A DNA stretch of 64,000 nucleotides from JAFAXA01 sp963777325 (GTDB taxonomy: Bacteria; Pseudomonadota; Alphaproteobacteria; Acetobacterales; Acetobacteraceae). Position 1 is the stretch's first letter. Every line of letters begins with the position of its first letter. Positions 1-7,893 of this stretch are shown in pieces. The notes beneath the pieces were generated by a model, which ran no database searches, was not told the origin of the DNA, and saw only the letters and a list, made by a program, of their open reading frames with translations. Location of the stretch: assembly GCA_963777325.1 (NCBI GenBank), contig CAVZQE010000001.1, forward strand, positions 176,558 to 240,557, given 5' to 3'. The position numbers and the translations under genes are program-made.

Positions 1-15
1 CCCAATTTCACGACT

Positions 16-1371
16 GTGACCGCGCCAATTGCCCACTGGTACCGGCTGCGCCCCGACGCGCTTGCAATCGCCGACGGCGAGCAGTCGCTCAGCTTCTCCG
101 CACTGGCGGATGCCGTGGGGGTGCGATCCCGGCGGATCTCGGCCGAAGGTCTCCCTGCTATCGCATGGGTGGGCGCGGACAATGGCGAAATCGGCCGGTT
201 GCTCGAGTTCTGCGCCATTGTGGAGACGGGCCGGGCCGCAGCCGTGGCCGAGCCGGATTGGCCGCCGGCCCAGCGAACGGCCGCGCAATCCGCCTTGCCG
301 CGCACGGCGTTCGCGGAACAGCCGCCCGGTCCGGATCGCGCGTTCTATGTCGGCTTCACCTCGGGCAGCACGTCGGTTCCGAAAGGGTTCGTCAGGTCGC
401 ACCGCTCCTGGACGGAGAGCTTTCGTGTCGCCCTTGCGTCCTTCGGTCCGGCCGCGGCCGAGCGGGTGCTCGCGCCGGGCCGGCTCTCGCATTCGCTTTT
501 CCTATTCGCTTCCCTGCTCGGGCTTTGGACCGGAGCGGGCGTGCATCTGCAAAACCGCTTCGCACCCGCGCTCTGTCTCGACCTGCTGGCGGCCGGAGCG
601 GCGGGATGCTTGGTCGCCGTGCCGAGCCAACTCCTTCTGATCCTTGAGGCGGCCCGTAGGCGCAGGGAGCCGCCTATCGGGACTTTACGGCTTGTGCTCA
701 TCGGTGGTGCGCGGTGGCCGCGATCGGAGACCATGCGGCTTCGGGCGCTGTTCCCGAACGCGCGAATCGTCGAGTTCTACGGCGCGTCGGAGACAAGTTT
801 CGTCGCCTGGACCGACAGCGATCCGGAATTGCCGGAAATCGTGGTTGGGCATGCGTTCGAGGGCGTCGATGTGAGGGTCCGGGACGCGGACTCACCAGGA
901 GACGCGGGGGTCATCTTCGTACGTAGCCCAATGCTCTTTGACGACTACATCAGCGGCGACGACGGTGGTCTGCTGCGCCACGGCGACTGGGTATCGGTCG
1001 GCGACATGGGATTTCTCGACCCGTTGGGCCGCCTGGTTCTGCTCGGACGACAGCGCCGGATGATCGTGACGTCAGGGCGCAACGTCTTCCCCGAAGAGAT
1101 CGAGTCGGTGCTTGAAGCGCACCCGGCGGTCGCGGCGGCGTCCGTCCTGGGCGTGCCGGATGCGGTGCGCGGGGCAGCGGTCTGGGCGGTCGTGCAGCCG
1201 CGCGCTGCGATCCCGCCCGCCCAGGCCGCACTCGCAGCCCGGTGCCGGGCTCTGCTGCCTCCCTGGAAAGTGCCGCGCAAGTTCGTGATCTGCCCGGATT
1301 GGCCGCGGACTGCCGGCGGCAAGACGGACCATGCCCGCTTGGCCGCTCTGTACGGGCGATGCCGGACATAG
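16..1371 (+). CDS. AMP-dependent acyl-CoA synthetase/ligase (ANL superfamily)
   Basis: A 451-residue adenylate-forming enzyme that should activate a carboxylic acid through an acyl-AMP and pass it to CoA. Visible motifs are the P-loop-like A3 sequence YVGFTSGSTSVPKGF near residue 113, EFYGASE in the middle, the GDMG / GRQRRMIVTSGRNVFPEEIE stretch that carries the hinge to the C-terminal lid, and a GGKTD C-terminus holding the adenylation lysine. It is somewhat short for the family (commonly 500 or more) and the N-terminal domain is compact. A GTG start is used at the very edge of the window, so an upstream start cannot be excluded. Its stop overlaps the start of the thiolase-like gene, which suggests translational coupling. 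The substrate cannot be predicted. Confidence 0.85.
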   Translation: MTAPIAHWYRLRPDALAIADGEQSLSFSALADAVGVRSRRISAEGLPAIAWVGADNGEIGRLLEFCAIVETGRAAAVAEPDWPPAQRTAAQSALPRTAFAEQPPGPDRAFYVGFTSGSTSVPKGFVRSHRSWTESFRVALASFGPAAAERVLAPGRLSHSLFLFASLLGLWTGAGVHLQNRFAPALCLDLLAAGAAGCLVAVPSQLLLILEAARRRREPPIGTLRLVLIGGARWPRSETMRLRALFPNARIVEFYGASETSFVAWTDSDPELPEIVVGHAFEGVDVRVRDADSPGDAGVIFVRSPMLFDDYISGDDGGLLRHGDWVSVGDMGFLDPLGRLVLLGRQRRMIVTSGRNVFPEEIESVLEAHPAVAAASVLGVPDAVRGAAVWAVVQPRAAIPPAQAALAARCRALLPPWKVPRKFVICPDWPRTAGGKTDHARLAALYGRCRT

Positions 1372-2496
1372 TCGTCCTGGGTTGGGCGCGCAGCCCGGTC
1401 GTGCCGGTCGGAGGAGCGCTGGCGGGATTTGCCCCGCACGCGCTTGCCGCGCGGGTGATCGAGGCGGTGTTGGCGAGGGCTCGCGTTCCGGCCGACGAGG
1501 TGGGCGCAGTGGTCGCGGGTAACGCCCTCGGGGCCGGCGGCAATCCGGCGCGCATGGCCGCGCTCGCTGCGGGCCTGCCGGACCGGGTCGCTGCGTTCAC
1601 CGTAGACAGCCAGTGTTGCGCCGGGCTCGACGCCGTGATCCTGGCTTGCGGCCTGCTTGCGGCCGGCGCGGAGGATGTCGTTCTCGCGGGCGGGGTTGAA
1701 GCGTGGAGCCGGGCGCCTCTGCGCGCGCACCGGCCGGAGCGTCCCGGCGGGAAGGCCCGCCCCTACGAACGGCCGGCCTTCGCCCCCGATCCGGCGCGCG
1801 ACCCGGATTCTGGTCGCAGCGGCGGCTGCGCTCGCGGTCGAGCGGCGGATCGGCCGTGCGGCCCAGGATGCATTCGCGGCGTCGAGCCACGGGCGTGCCC
1901 TGTCGCAGCGGCATCGGATGCGTGCCGAGATCGTGCGGATGGCGGGTCTCGACTGCGATCCGTATGCCCGGACGCTCTCGCCTGCATTGCTCGCCCGCAT
2001 GCCCGTGCTTGCCGGCCCGGCCGCTACGGCGGTCAGCCGGATCGCGGTCGCGCCACGCGCAGATGGCGCGGCGTTCGTGCTGCTCGCGACCGCATCCGGC
2101 GCGCGGCGCATGCGGGTCGCGCCGCGCTTCGTCTGGCGCGGCGGCTGCCAGGTGGGCGGCGTGCCCGAGCGGCCGATGCTCGCCGTGGTGCCGGCGTGCC
2201 GGGCGGCGCTGGCGGCGGCGGATGTGTCCGTTCAGGATCTCTGGGCCGTCGAGTTGCACGAGGCGTTTGCGGTCCAGGCGCTGGCATTCGGTGAGGATCT
2301 CGGACTGGACCCGGCCCGGATCGGGCGCGGCGGCGGCGGGCTTGCCCGTGGGCATCCGATCGGCGCGTCCGGCGCGGTCTCGCTCGTGCGGCTGCTCGCC
2401 GACTTGGATCGGGAGGCGCCCGTGGGCGCCTTCGGCCTCGCGACGGTCGCCGCGGCAGGAGGACTAGGATCGGCGGCGTTGGTCCAGAAACTCTGA
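1359..2496 (+). pseudogene. thiolase-family protein, frameshifted and missing the second catalytic Cys
   Basis: Thiolases condense or cleave acyl-CoAs. The reading frame starts at ATG 1359 inside the end of the ligase gene and runs to about 1810. It then continues one base out of frame to 2496. The first part holds the nucleophile region (DSQCCAGLDAV) and GGVEAWSRAP. The second part holds HEAFA (family: NEAFA) and GGGLARGHPIGASGA with the active-site His. The usual C-terminal catalytic Cys motif (C-x-G-G-G) reads VAAAGGLG, so the second cysteine is absent. Asn in NEAFA is replaced by His. Apart from the frame change the homology is continuous, so the lesion could be a sequencing indel. The missing Cys lies in clean sequence and looks genuine, so the protein may be a non-classical thiolase-like enzyme working with the coupled ligase. 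Confidence 0.7.
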
Positions 2497-2520
2497 TGGG
2501 AAGCGAGGGCGCGTTCGTCG

Positions 2521-3516
2521 TCAGCTTGGCCCTTCCGGCACCAGCACCGCCGCGCCGGTGAACGTGCCTCGCCGCAAGCCGAGCAAGGCCTCGTTCGCCT
2601 GTTCCAGAGGGTAACTGTGAGTCTCCGTGGTGACGGGCACCTGCGGCGCGAGCGCCAGGAACTCCTCCGCGTCCCGCCGTGTGAGGTTTGCGACGGAACG
2701 CAAGCTCCGCTCCTGCCACAGCCAGGCGTACGGGAATGCCGGAATGTCGCTCATGTGAATGCCGCCGCAGACGACGGCGCCGCCGGGGGCCGTCGCTCGC
2801 AATGCCGCGGGAACGAGCGCGCCCACGGGGGCGAAGATCAGGACGGCGTCCAGCCGTTCCGGCGGCGTCTCTTCGGAGCCGCCGGCCCACACCGCGCCGA
2901 GCCGGCGCGCGAAGTCCTGCGCCGCCGAATCGCCGGAGCGCGTGAACGCGAAGACCTCGCGGCCCTGATGGCGCGCGACCTGGGCTACGATATGCGCGGC
3001 CGCGCCGAAGCCGTAGAGGCCAACGCGGCGGGCATCGCCAATCATGCGTAGCGAGCGGTATCCGATCAGCCCGGCGCAGAGCAGCGGCGCGGCCTCGGCA
3101 TCGCCGTAGCGGTTGGGAATGGGGAAGCAGTAGCGCGCGTCGGCGACGGTGTATTCGGCATAGCCGCCGTCGATCTGATAGCCCGTGAAGCGTGCGCGCT
3201 CGCAGAGATTCTCCCGGCCCGAGCAGCAATACGCGCACACCCCGCAGGTCCAGCCGAGCCACGGCACCCCGACGCGATCGCCTGGGCGGAACCGGTCCAC
3301 ATCGTCGCCGGTCGCGACCACGCGGCCGACAATCTCGTGACCGGGTATTAACGGCAGCTTCGGGTCGGATAGCTCGCCATCGACGACGTGCAGATCCGTG
3401 CGGCAGACCGCGCAGGCGCACACCCGGATGAGAACTTCATGGGCTGCCGGCTGCGGCGTCTCGACCTCGACGGCCTGCAGCGGCTCGCCCGCTCGGCACA
3501 GCAGCATGGCGCGCAT
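2521..3516 (-). CDS. zinc-dependent alcohol dehydrogenase (MDR family)
   Basis: A 331-residue medium-chain dehydrogenase that should oxidise or reduce an alcohol/aldehyde with NAD(P). The N-terminal GroES-like domain shows the catalytic-zinc residues in CAVCRTDLHVV and PGHEIVG. The structural-zinc cysteine cluster is CGVCAYCCSGRENLC. The Rossmann fold begins at VGLYGFGAAAH; here the usual GxGxxG reads G-F-G-A-A-A, as in the single-domain AdhA/YogA-type subfamily. The start at 3516 is chosen because a strong AGGAGAG sits just upstream and the family begins with MRAM. The in-frame extension upstream overlaps the next gene and has no family similarity. The gene is convergent with the thiolase-like gene, with a gap of only 24 bases. 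Confidence 0.88.
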   Translation of the reverse strand: MRAMLLCRAGEPLQAVEVETPQPAAHEVLIRVCACAVCRTDLHVVDGELSDPKLPLIPGHEIVGRVVATGDDVDRFRPGDRVGVPWLGWTCGVCAYCCSGRENLCERARFTGYQIDGGYAEYTVADARYCFPIPNRYGDAEAAPLLCAGLIGYRSLRMIGDARRVGLYGFGAAAHIVAQVARHQGREVFAFTRSGDSAAQDFARRLGAVWAGGSEETPPERLDAVLIFAPVGALVPAALRATAPGGAVVCGGIHMSDIPAFPYAWLWQERSLRSVANLTRRDAEEFLALAPQVPVTTETHSYPLEQANEALLGLRRGTFTGAAVLVPEGPS

Positions 3517-3563
3517 GGCTGTCTCTCCTCGGCGGTCGGACGCCACGCGGAAGCGCGGCCCGG

Positions 3564-4124
3564 TCAGTAGGCCACGCGCACATCGACGGTCAGATCCGGA
3601 TGGCGTTCGCGGACAACGCGCAGGACGGGCCAGGGTGTCCAGTCGGCTGTCCAGAATGCGCAGCGGAAGCTCCGGCGGGAGTCCGGCGGCGGCAACCGGC
3701 GAACGTGCCGCGCGCCCCACGTTGTGCCCCAGTTTTCCCAGAGCCACGCTCGCGCCTCCGGGTCGTCCGGCCCGAGGCGCAGGATGGCGCGCGGCACGGG
3801 AACAAGCGCGTGCAGGTCGAACGGGCAACCACGCCCGACACCGGCGAGCGACACAGCCTCCTCGTGGCGCTCCCACATGGCATCGCGGAGTTGCCGGGCC
3901 AGGATGCGGGCGCCGGCCAGGCTGATCGCGCGGGTCCGCGAGGAACTCGCGAGCAGGAGGTGGAACCAGTCCTCCTCGATCCGATCGTAGTCGAGAATCC
4001 AGGGAACGACGCCAGCCCCGATTGCCGATTCGCGGAGCCGGTCGAGCGCCCTCTCGTCGCCCACGACCGTCAACTCATGGTAGAGCCAGTCGGGATGGGC
4101 AAGCGCAAGCGGCCGGACGGCCAC
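3564..4124 (-). CDS. small conserved protein resembling Api92/DUF1281 ferredoxin-like domain
   Basis: A 186-residue soluble protein of unknown function. Recognisable landmarks are DWLYHELTVVG at the start, GVVPWILDYDRIEEDWFHLLL, the repeated leucine/arginine stretch LAGARILARQLRDAM, CPFDLHALVPVP, and WLWENWGTTWGARHV. The last resembles the WGTKW signature of the Api92-like ferredoxin domain (DUF1281) found on plasmids and phages. That link is a resemblance by eye, not a search result. It lies three bases downstream of the tyrosine recombinase stop on the same strand, so the two are almost certainly co-transcribed. This gene pair may be a unit of a mobile element. No catalytic residues can be assigned. 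Confidence 0.7.
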   Translation of the reverse strand: MAVRPLALAHPDWLYHELTVVGDERALDRLRESAIGAGVVPWILDYDRIEEDWFHLLLASSSRTRAISLAGARILARQLRDAMWERHEEAVSLAGVGRGCPFDLHALVPVPRAILRLGPDDPEARAWLWENWGTTWGARHVRRLPPPDSRRSFRCAFWTADWTPWPVLRVVRERHPDLTVDVRVAY

Positions 4125-4127
4125 GGC

Positions 4128-5084
4128 CTACAGACCGAGCAGCTTGACCGGGCTTTCGTCCATCAGCTTGGCGCGGCGCACGTAGCGGCGCATTGATTTC
4201 AGGTCGGCATGCCGCGTGTGGCTCATGATGGCCTCGTCCCGCGCACCCGCCTTGTAAGCCTGCGTGATGAAACCCGCCCGCAGGCCGTGCGGCGAGAGGC
4301 GCTCGTTCGGCGGGACGGTGAGGCCGGCTTCGGCCGCGCGCCGCCGGAGGATCTGGCGCACCGCCTCGGGGCACAGCCGGCCGGTTTCGATGGTCCCCCA
4401 CTTGTCGACCTTCCGGAACACGGGTCCGTAGACCGTTTCCGACGCCTCGAGCCACGCCCGGATCGCGCGCACGGGGCACGTCTCCCGCGTCTTGCCTTGC
4501 GGCAGGCCGATTTCGGCGCCTTCGCCCTCCGGGTCCGTCTTGGCGCGCGGGATCAGCAGCCGGAGGCCTTCGTGCGTGAAGGTGATGTGCTCGCGGTCGA
4601 TGCCGACGAGTTCGGATCGCCGCAGCGCCCCGGCAAAGCCGATCAGCAACAGGGCGCGATCGCGCAAGCCCGTCAGACCGCCGTCGCACACGGCGACGAG
4701 GCGGCGCATCTCGGCCGTTGTCAGGGCCGCTGCCTGCCGTGGCGGCGTGCCGTGCTGGCGGAGAATGCCGCGCAAGGTCGTGCGGATCGCCGGGTGCGAG
4801 GGCGTCCAGTCATGCCCCGCCAGCCGATGCGCCTGCCCGATCGCGGCCAGCCTGCGGCGCAGGGTGGAACGGCCCCGTGTCGTCGCGAGCGAGGAGAGAT
4901 AGGCGGCGATCATCCCTGGGTCCGCTGGCAGCGCGGGCGTGCCCGCGACCGCGCACCACGTGCTGAACTCTGACCAGTCGGTGCGATAGGCGCGTTTCGT
5001 CGCTTCGGAGTAGGCCGACTTGGCATACGCAGCGGCGGCCTCCACATCGGCGGCCGGGGCGAGGGCGGGAGGTTGGGCGCGCAT
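4128..5084 (-). CDS. tyrosine recombinase / site-specific integrase
   Basis: A 318-residue XerC/phage-integrase family recombinase. An N-terminal SAM-like core-binding domain (about residues 20-110) precedes the catalytic domain. Catalytic residues visible are Arg in AGALRRSEL (about residue 155), Lys in PRAKTDPEG, HGLRAGFIT (HxxR, about residue 263), His in SHTRHADLKS, and the nucleophile Tyr in MRRYVRRAKL (about residue 300). All are present, so it should be active. The gene sits upstream of the Api92-like gene with three bases between them. No obvious attachment-site repeat or tRNA was seen beside it. It could be a relic of an integrated plasmid or genomic island, or a housekeeping-like accessory recombinase. 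Confidence 0.88.
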   Translation of the reverse strand: MRAQPPALAPAADVEAAAAYAKSAYSEATKRAYRTDWSEFSTWCAVAGTPALPADPGMIAAYLSSLATTRGRSTLRRRLAAIGQAHRLAGHDWTPSHPAIRTTLRGILRQHGTPPRQAAALTTAEMRRLVAVCDGGLTGLRDRALLLIGFAGALRRSELVGIDREHITFTHEGLRLLIPRAKTDPEGEGAEIGLPQGKTRETCPVRAIRAWLEASETVYGPVFRKVDKWGTIETGRLCPEAVRQILRRRAAEAGLTVPPNERLSPHGLRAGFITQAYKAGARDEAIMSHTRHADLKSMRRYVRRAKLMDESPVKLLGL

Positions 5085-5159
5085 CTCGCATCGTAGTCTG
5101 ATCGACCGGCCGCCTTCGCCGCAAGCCGGTTCTTAACGGTTAACGCGTAGATCGGCGCC

Positions 5160-5669
5160 ATGCGGAATGATCCGAGGCACGTCGCCGCCGCGAGCGTGCT
5201 TACTCTCCTGCTCGCCCGCTGTGCGTCGCCGCTCCCCTTTTTGCAGGCGCCGGTCTATGTAGGGATCGATACGATGGCGAGCGCCGAGGCCCGAACTCGG
5301 CTCCTAGCGGATCTTGCAGCCGTCCCCTGGTTGCGTGTCGTGGACCTCGCCGTGGCGCGGAATGCGTGGGCCTTCGACGCGCTGCCAGCGAACAAGCTCC
5401 GGCTCTCGGTCCGGCTCGATCGCGGGGAGATGTGCGCCGATGCGTGGTACAGCGTCTGGGCTGGCGCGCGATTCGCATACAGCTCCGGTCTTGCGGTCCC
5501 GCGCGTGGCCACGGACGGCGGGGCGGAAAGCTGTCTCGCCCTGCTCGCGAGCCGGCTCGCTGAGCGGCTCTCCGCTGCGGAGGCGGCGGAACGCGCGCCC
5601 TCTAGTAGTCGTCCGACTGCTCCAGCAGTGGCGATTCCGAGGCGGTCTCGAAGCCCAGCATCCGTGTGA
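5160..5669 (+). CDS. hypothetical protein, possible lipoprotein
   Basis: A 169-residue protein of no recognised family. The N-terminus (MRNDPRH, then a hydrophobic run ending LLLARCAS) resembles a lipoprotein signal with Cys at about residue 21, although Arg just before the Cys is atypical of a lipobox. The next 100 residues look like a small periplasmic domain (VYVGIDTMASAEARTRLLADL...) with two further cysteines. The C-terminal 40 residues are Ser/Pro/Arg-rich and overlap, in antisense, the end of the ArgC-like relic. This suggests that the true stop may lie earlier or that the tail is non-conserved. It is divergent from the integrase gene, with 75 bases between starts. Confidence 0.5.
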   Translation: MRNDPRHVAAASVLTLLLARCASPLPFLQAPVYVGIDTMASAEARTRLLADLAAVPWLRVVDLAVARNAWAFDALPANKLRLSVRLDRGEMCADAWYSVWAGARFAYSSGLAVPRVATDGGAESCLALLASRLAERLSAAEAAERAPSSSRPTAPAVAIPRRSRSPASV

Positions 5670-6442
5670 CGGTCCGGACAATCGCGCCCGTGCGATCCCG
5701 CCGCAGCGACGCGGTCAGCGCAAATCCGCGGTCCTGCCCAATGCCCGGTCGCACTTCCAAAGTTATGGTATCGGAATCGGTGCCCCCCGCCGACCCTCGA
5801 CTCCTGCGGAGGTCCGGGTGACAGGACGCGCACGTGGGGCGCAGGTTCGTAGAAGGCAGCGAGGATCTCGCACGCCCGCTGTGCCGCGGAAGCGTGGTCG
5901 CCGCCTGTCTCGATCCGGACTATGACCTCCTCCGAGTCCGATGCCGCCGCCTCGAACCGCGGTGCTCGCGCCAGCCGGGCATGCTGCATGACGATGTCGG
6001 CGGCTTCCGGACCGGGCTCCTCTCCCGAGACGTGGACGGTCAGCGAGTCGTCTGGCAGAGCGCCCGAGTTCGACAATGGCCGCAAGAGAGCCAGAGCACC
6101 GGTGATCGAGGCGGCGGGGATCGACACCCGGGATGCCCGCGCGATCGCGTCCGGCTGCGTCGGGGCGAAGGCGGCAAAGCCGAGCGTCCACTCCGGGTTC
6201 GCGCCGTAGCGGCCCACCGCATCCAGCAGCTTGGCCGCACCTCCGCCCTCCTCTCCACCCTGGTACAGGATGGCGAGGTCGGCCGTCTCGCCGGGGCCGA
6301 CAATCTGGAGCGGCAGGTTGTCCAACCGCGCCCGGACGTTCTGATCAGGCGCTCCAATCCTGAACTCTTGGCTGAGCGGCTCTCGGCATGGGCAGGGTTC
6401 CTCCCGGTAATCAGCAAACCACGTCCGGGACGCTGACGCCAA
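5602..6442 (-). pseudogene. ArgC-like (N-acetyl-gamma-glutamyl-phosphate reductase) relic without catalytic Cys
   Basis: Read on the minus strand, the translation follows the short-form ArgC pattern: PEWTLGFAAFAPTQPDAI, then RVSIPAASITGALALLRPL, then SGALPDDSLTVHVSG. In ArgC the middle block contains the nucleophile in NPGCYPTG; here it reads IPAASITG, so the cysteine is lost. The N-terminal GxxGxxG nucleotide-binding block is not seen. A run of six C (about 5784-5789, G on the coding strand) must be one base shorter to join the body to its C-terminal part, which continues TDSDTITLEV... and ends at TAG 5602. The gene is probably a decayed or neofunctionalised paralogue rather than a working arginine enzyme. 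The identification is by eye; a related semialdehyde-dehydrogenase-like family is the alternative. Confidence 0.5.
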
Positions 6443-6471
6443 GCACTCCTTAATCCCGCATGATTTAATAA

Positions 6472-6500
6472 TTGACGGTGAGTTACCGCCCGGTTAATTG
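6472..6500 (+). promoter_or_regulatory. candidate sigma70 promoter for the ROK regulator
   Basis: TTGACG at 6472-6477 and TAATTG at 6495-6500 are separated by 17 bases. They lie about 47 bases upstream of the ROK-gene start in a locally AT-rich patch, the only one between the two divergent genes. TTAAT-type repeats around it (TTAAT at about 6450, TTTAATAATT, GGTTAATTG) could form an operator for autoregulation. This is pattern-based only. Confidence 0.4.
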
Positions 6501-6546
6501 TCGTCCTCAAGGGTCGGAGCGAAACGCGCAAGGGGGAGGTCATCGG

Positions 6547-7764
6547 ATGGGGCACACGGCCAACGGGCAGGGCGGAAACTCAATCATCGTCCGGCAGTAC
6601 AACGAAAGGGTCATCCTGTCGGCGCTCCGCCGGCTCGGCGAAGCATCCAAGGCCGATCTGGCGCGCCAGGCCAGCCTGACGCAAAACACGGCCGGTCAGA
6701 TCGTGCGCGAACTCGAAATTCAGAGATTGGTTCGGCCGGTGGGCAAGCGAAGCGGTGCGCGCGGGCAGCCCGCGACGATGCTCAGGCTCGATCCCGACGG
6801 TGCCTACTCGATCGGCATCAAGCTCGGGCGGCGGTCGGCCGACGCTCTCCTCGTCGATTTCAGCGGCAACATCCTGGAGGCGCATCGCCACGAGCGCGTG
6901 TTTCCCCGGCCCGACGAAGCCCTCGATCTGGTGCTTGGGGAGATTGAGGCATTGCGGGGCCGCATTCCGGTCACCACGCGGGGGCGTCTCGCCGGCGTCG
7001 GGTTGGCGATGCCATACAATCTGGGGAGTTGGCGCCGGGAACTCGGTCTGTCCCGGGAGCTGTGCGCGGCGTGGACGGGCTACGATCTCGCCGGCGAACT
7101 CCGCAAGAAACTGGACGTGTCCGTATTTGTCGAGAACGACGGAACGGCGGTCGCGGTCGCTGAGCTGTTCGGGGGCCTGGGCCGCGAATTCGATGATTTC
7201 GTGAGCGTCTTCATCGGCACGGCGATCGGCGGGGGCGTGGTGCTACGGGGCGAGTGCCGGCAGGGGCCGACGTTGAACGCGGGCGACGTCGGGCTGATGC
7301 CGACATCGCCCTCGCGGCTCTCAAGCGCGCCGCGGCCCGAGCGACACTCCGACCTTCTGCTGACGCGCGCGTCGGTCGGCTCGCTGATCCGGCACCTGAA
7401 CGCGAGCGGGATCGCGGTCGGCTCGCGCGCGGACCTTGAAGCCGCCATCCCCGCAAACCCCGTCCTAGTCGATGAGTGGATAGAGGATTGCGCGGATGCG
7501 CTCGTCACGCCGTTACTGTCGATCGCGTCCATCCTCGACGTCGAGGCGATCGTCCTCAACGGCGATCTTCCCCCAGAGTTGATTGGGAAATTGCTGCACC
7601 GGCTGACCGATCTGCTGGCCGAGGCCGCGCCGGAAGCGCGGCGGCCTCCCGTGCTTCGCTGCGGCACGGTCGGGCGCAACGCGGCAGCGCTGGGCGCGGC
7701 TATCCTGCCGTTCCATTTCAACTATAGTCCGGTCCAGCAGATCCTCTTCGGTGCAGGCATGTAG
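6547..7764 (+). CDS. ROK-family transcriptional regulator
   Basis: A 405-residue sugar-responsive regulator. The N-terminal winged helix (about residues 12-75: QYNERVILSALRRLGEASKADLARQASLTQNT) should bind DNA. The rest is a ROK/hexokinase-like fold with ENDGTAVAVAELFGG and the phosphate loop IGTAIGGGVVLRG. The zinc motif of sugar-kinase ROK members (CxCGxxGCxE) is absent, which fits a pure regulator. The start at ATG 6547 is preferred over upstream in-frame codons because GGGGGAGG precedes it and family members begin shortly before the helix-turn-helix. It stands directly upstream of, and codirectional with, the sugar ABC operon, so it probably controls that operon. Confidence 0.88.
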   Translation: MGHTANGQGGNSIIVRQYNERVILSALRRLGEASKADLARQASLTQNTAGQIVRELEIQRLVRPVGKRSGARGQPATMLRLDPDGAYSIGIKLGRRSADALLVDFSGNILEAHRHERVFPRPDEALDLVLGEIEALRGRIPVTTRGRLAGVGLAMPYNLGSWRRELGLSRELCAAWTGYDLAGELRKKLDVSVFVENDGTAVAVAELFGGLGREFDDFVSVFIGTAIGGGVVLRGECRQGPTLNAGDVGLMPTSPSRLSSAPRPERHSDLLLTRASVGSLIRHLNASGIAVGSRADLEAAIPANPVLVDEWIEDCADALVTPLLSIASILDVEAIVLNGDLPPELIGKLLHRLTDLLAEAAPEARRPPVLRCGTVGRNAAALGAAILPFHFNYSPVQQILFGAGM

Positions 7765-7893
7765 ATTAAGTCACCGTGTTGAACTATCCCGATTTTCCCA
7801 CGTGGGACGTAGTGGAAGGCAAACGGCTGCGGTAAACAGTATGAACAGTCCGTTGGCGGCGTAAGCCGCGCGGCGGTCAGGGGGGGGCGGAAC

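Noticed and set aside
5085..5159. Attachment site next to the integrase
   Set aside because: No tRNA end and no direct repeat of this stretch was seen elsewhere in the window.
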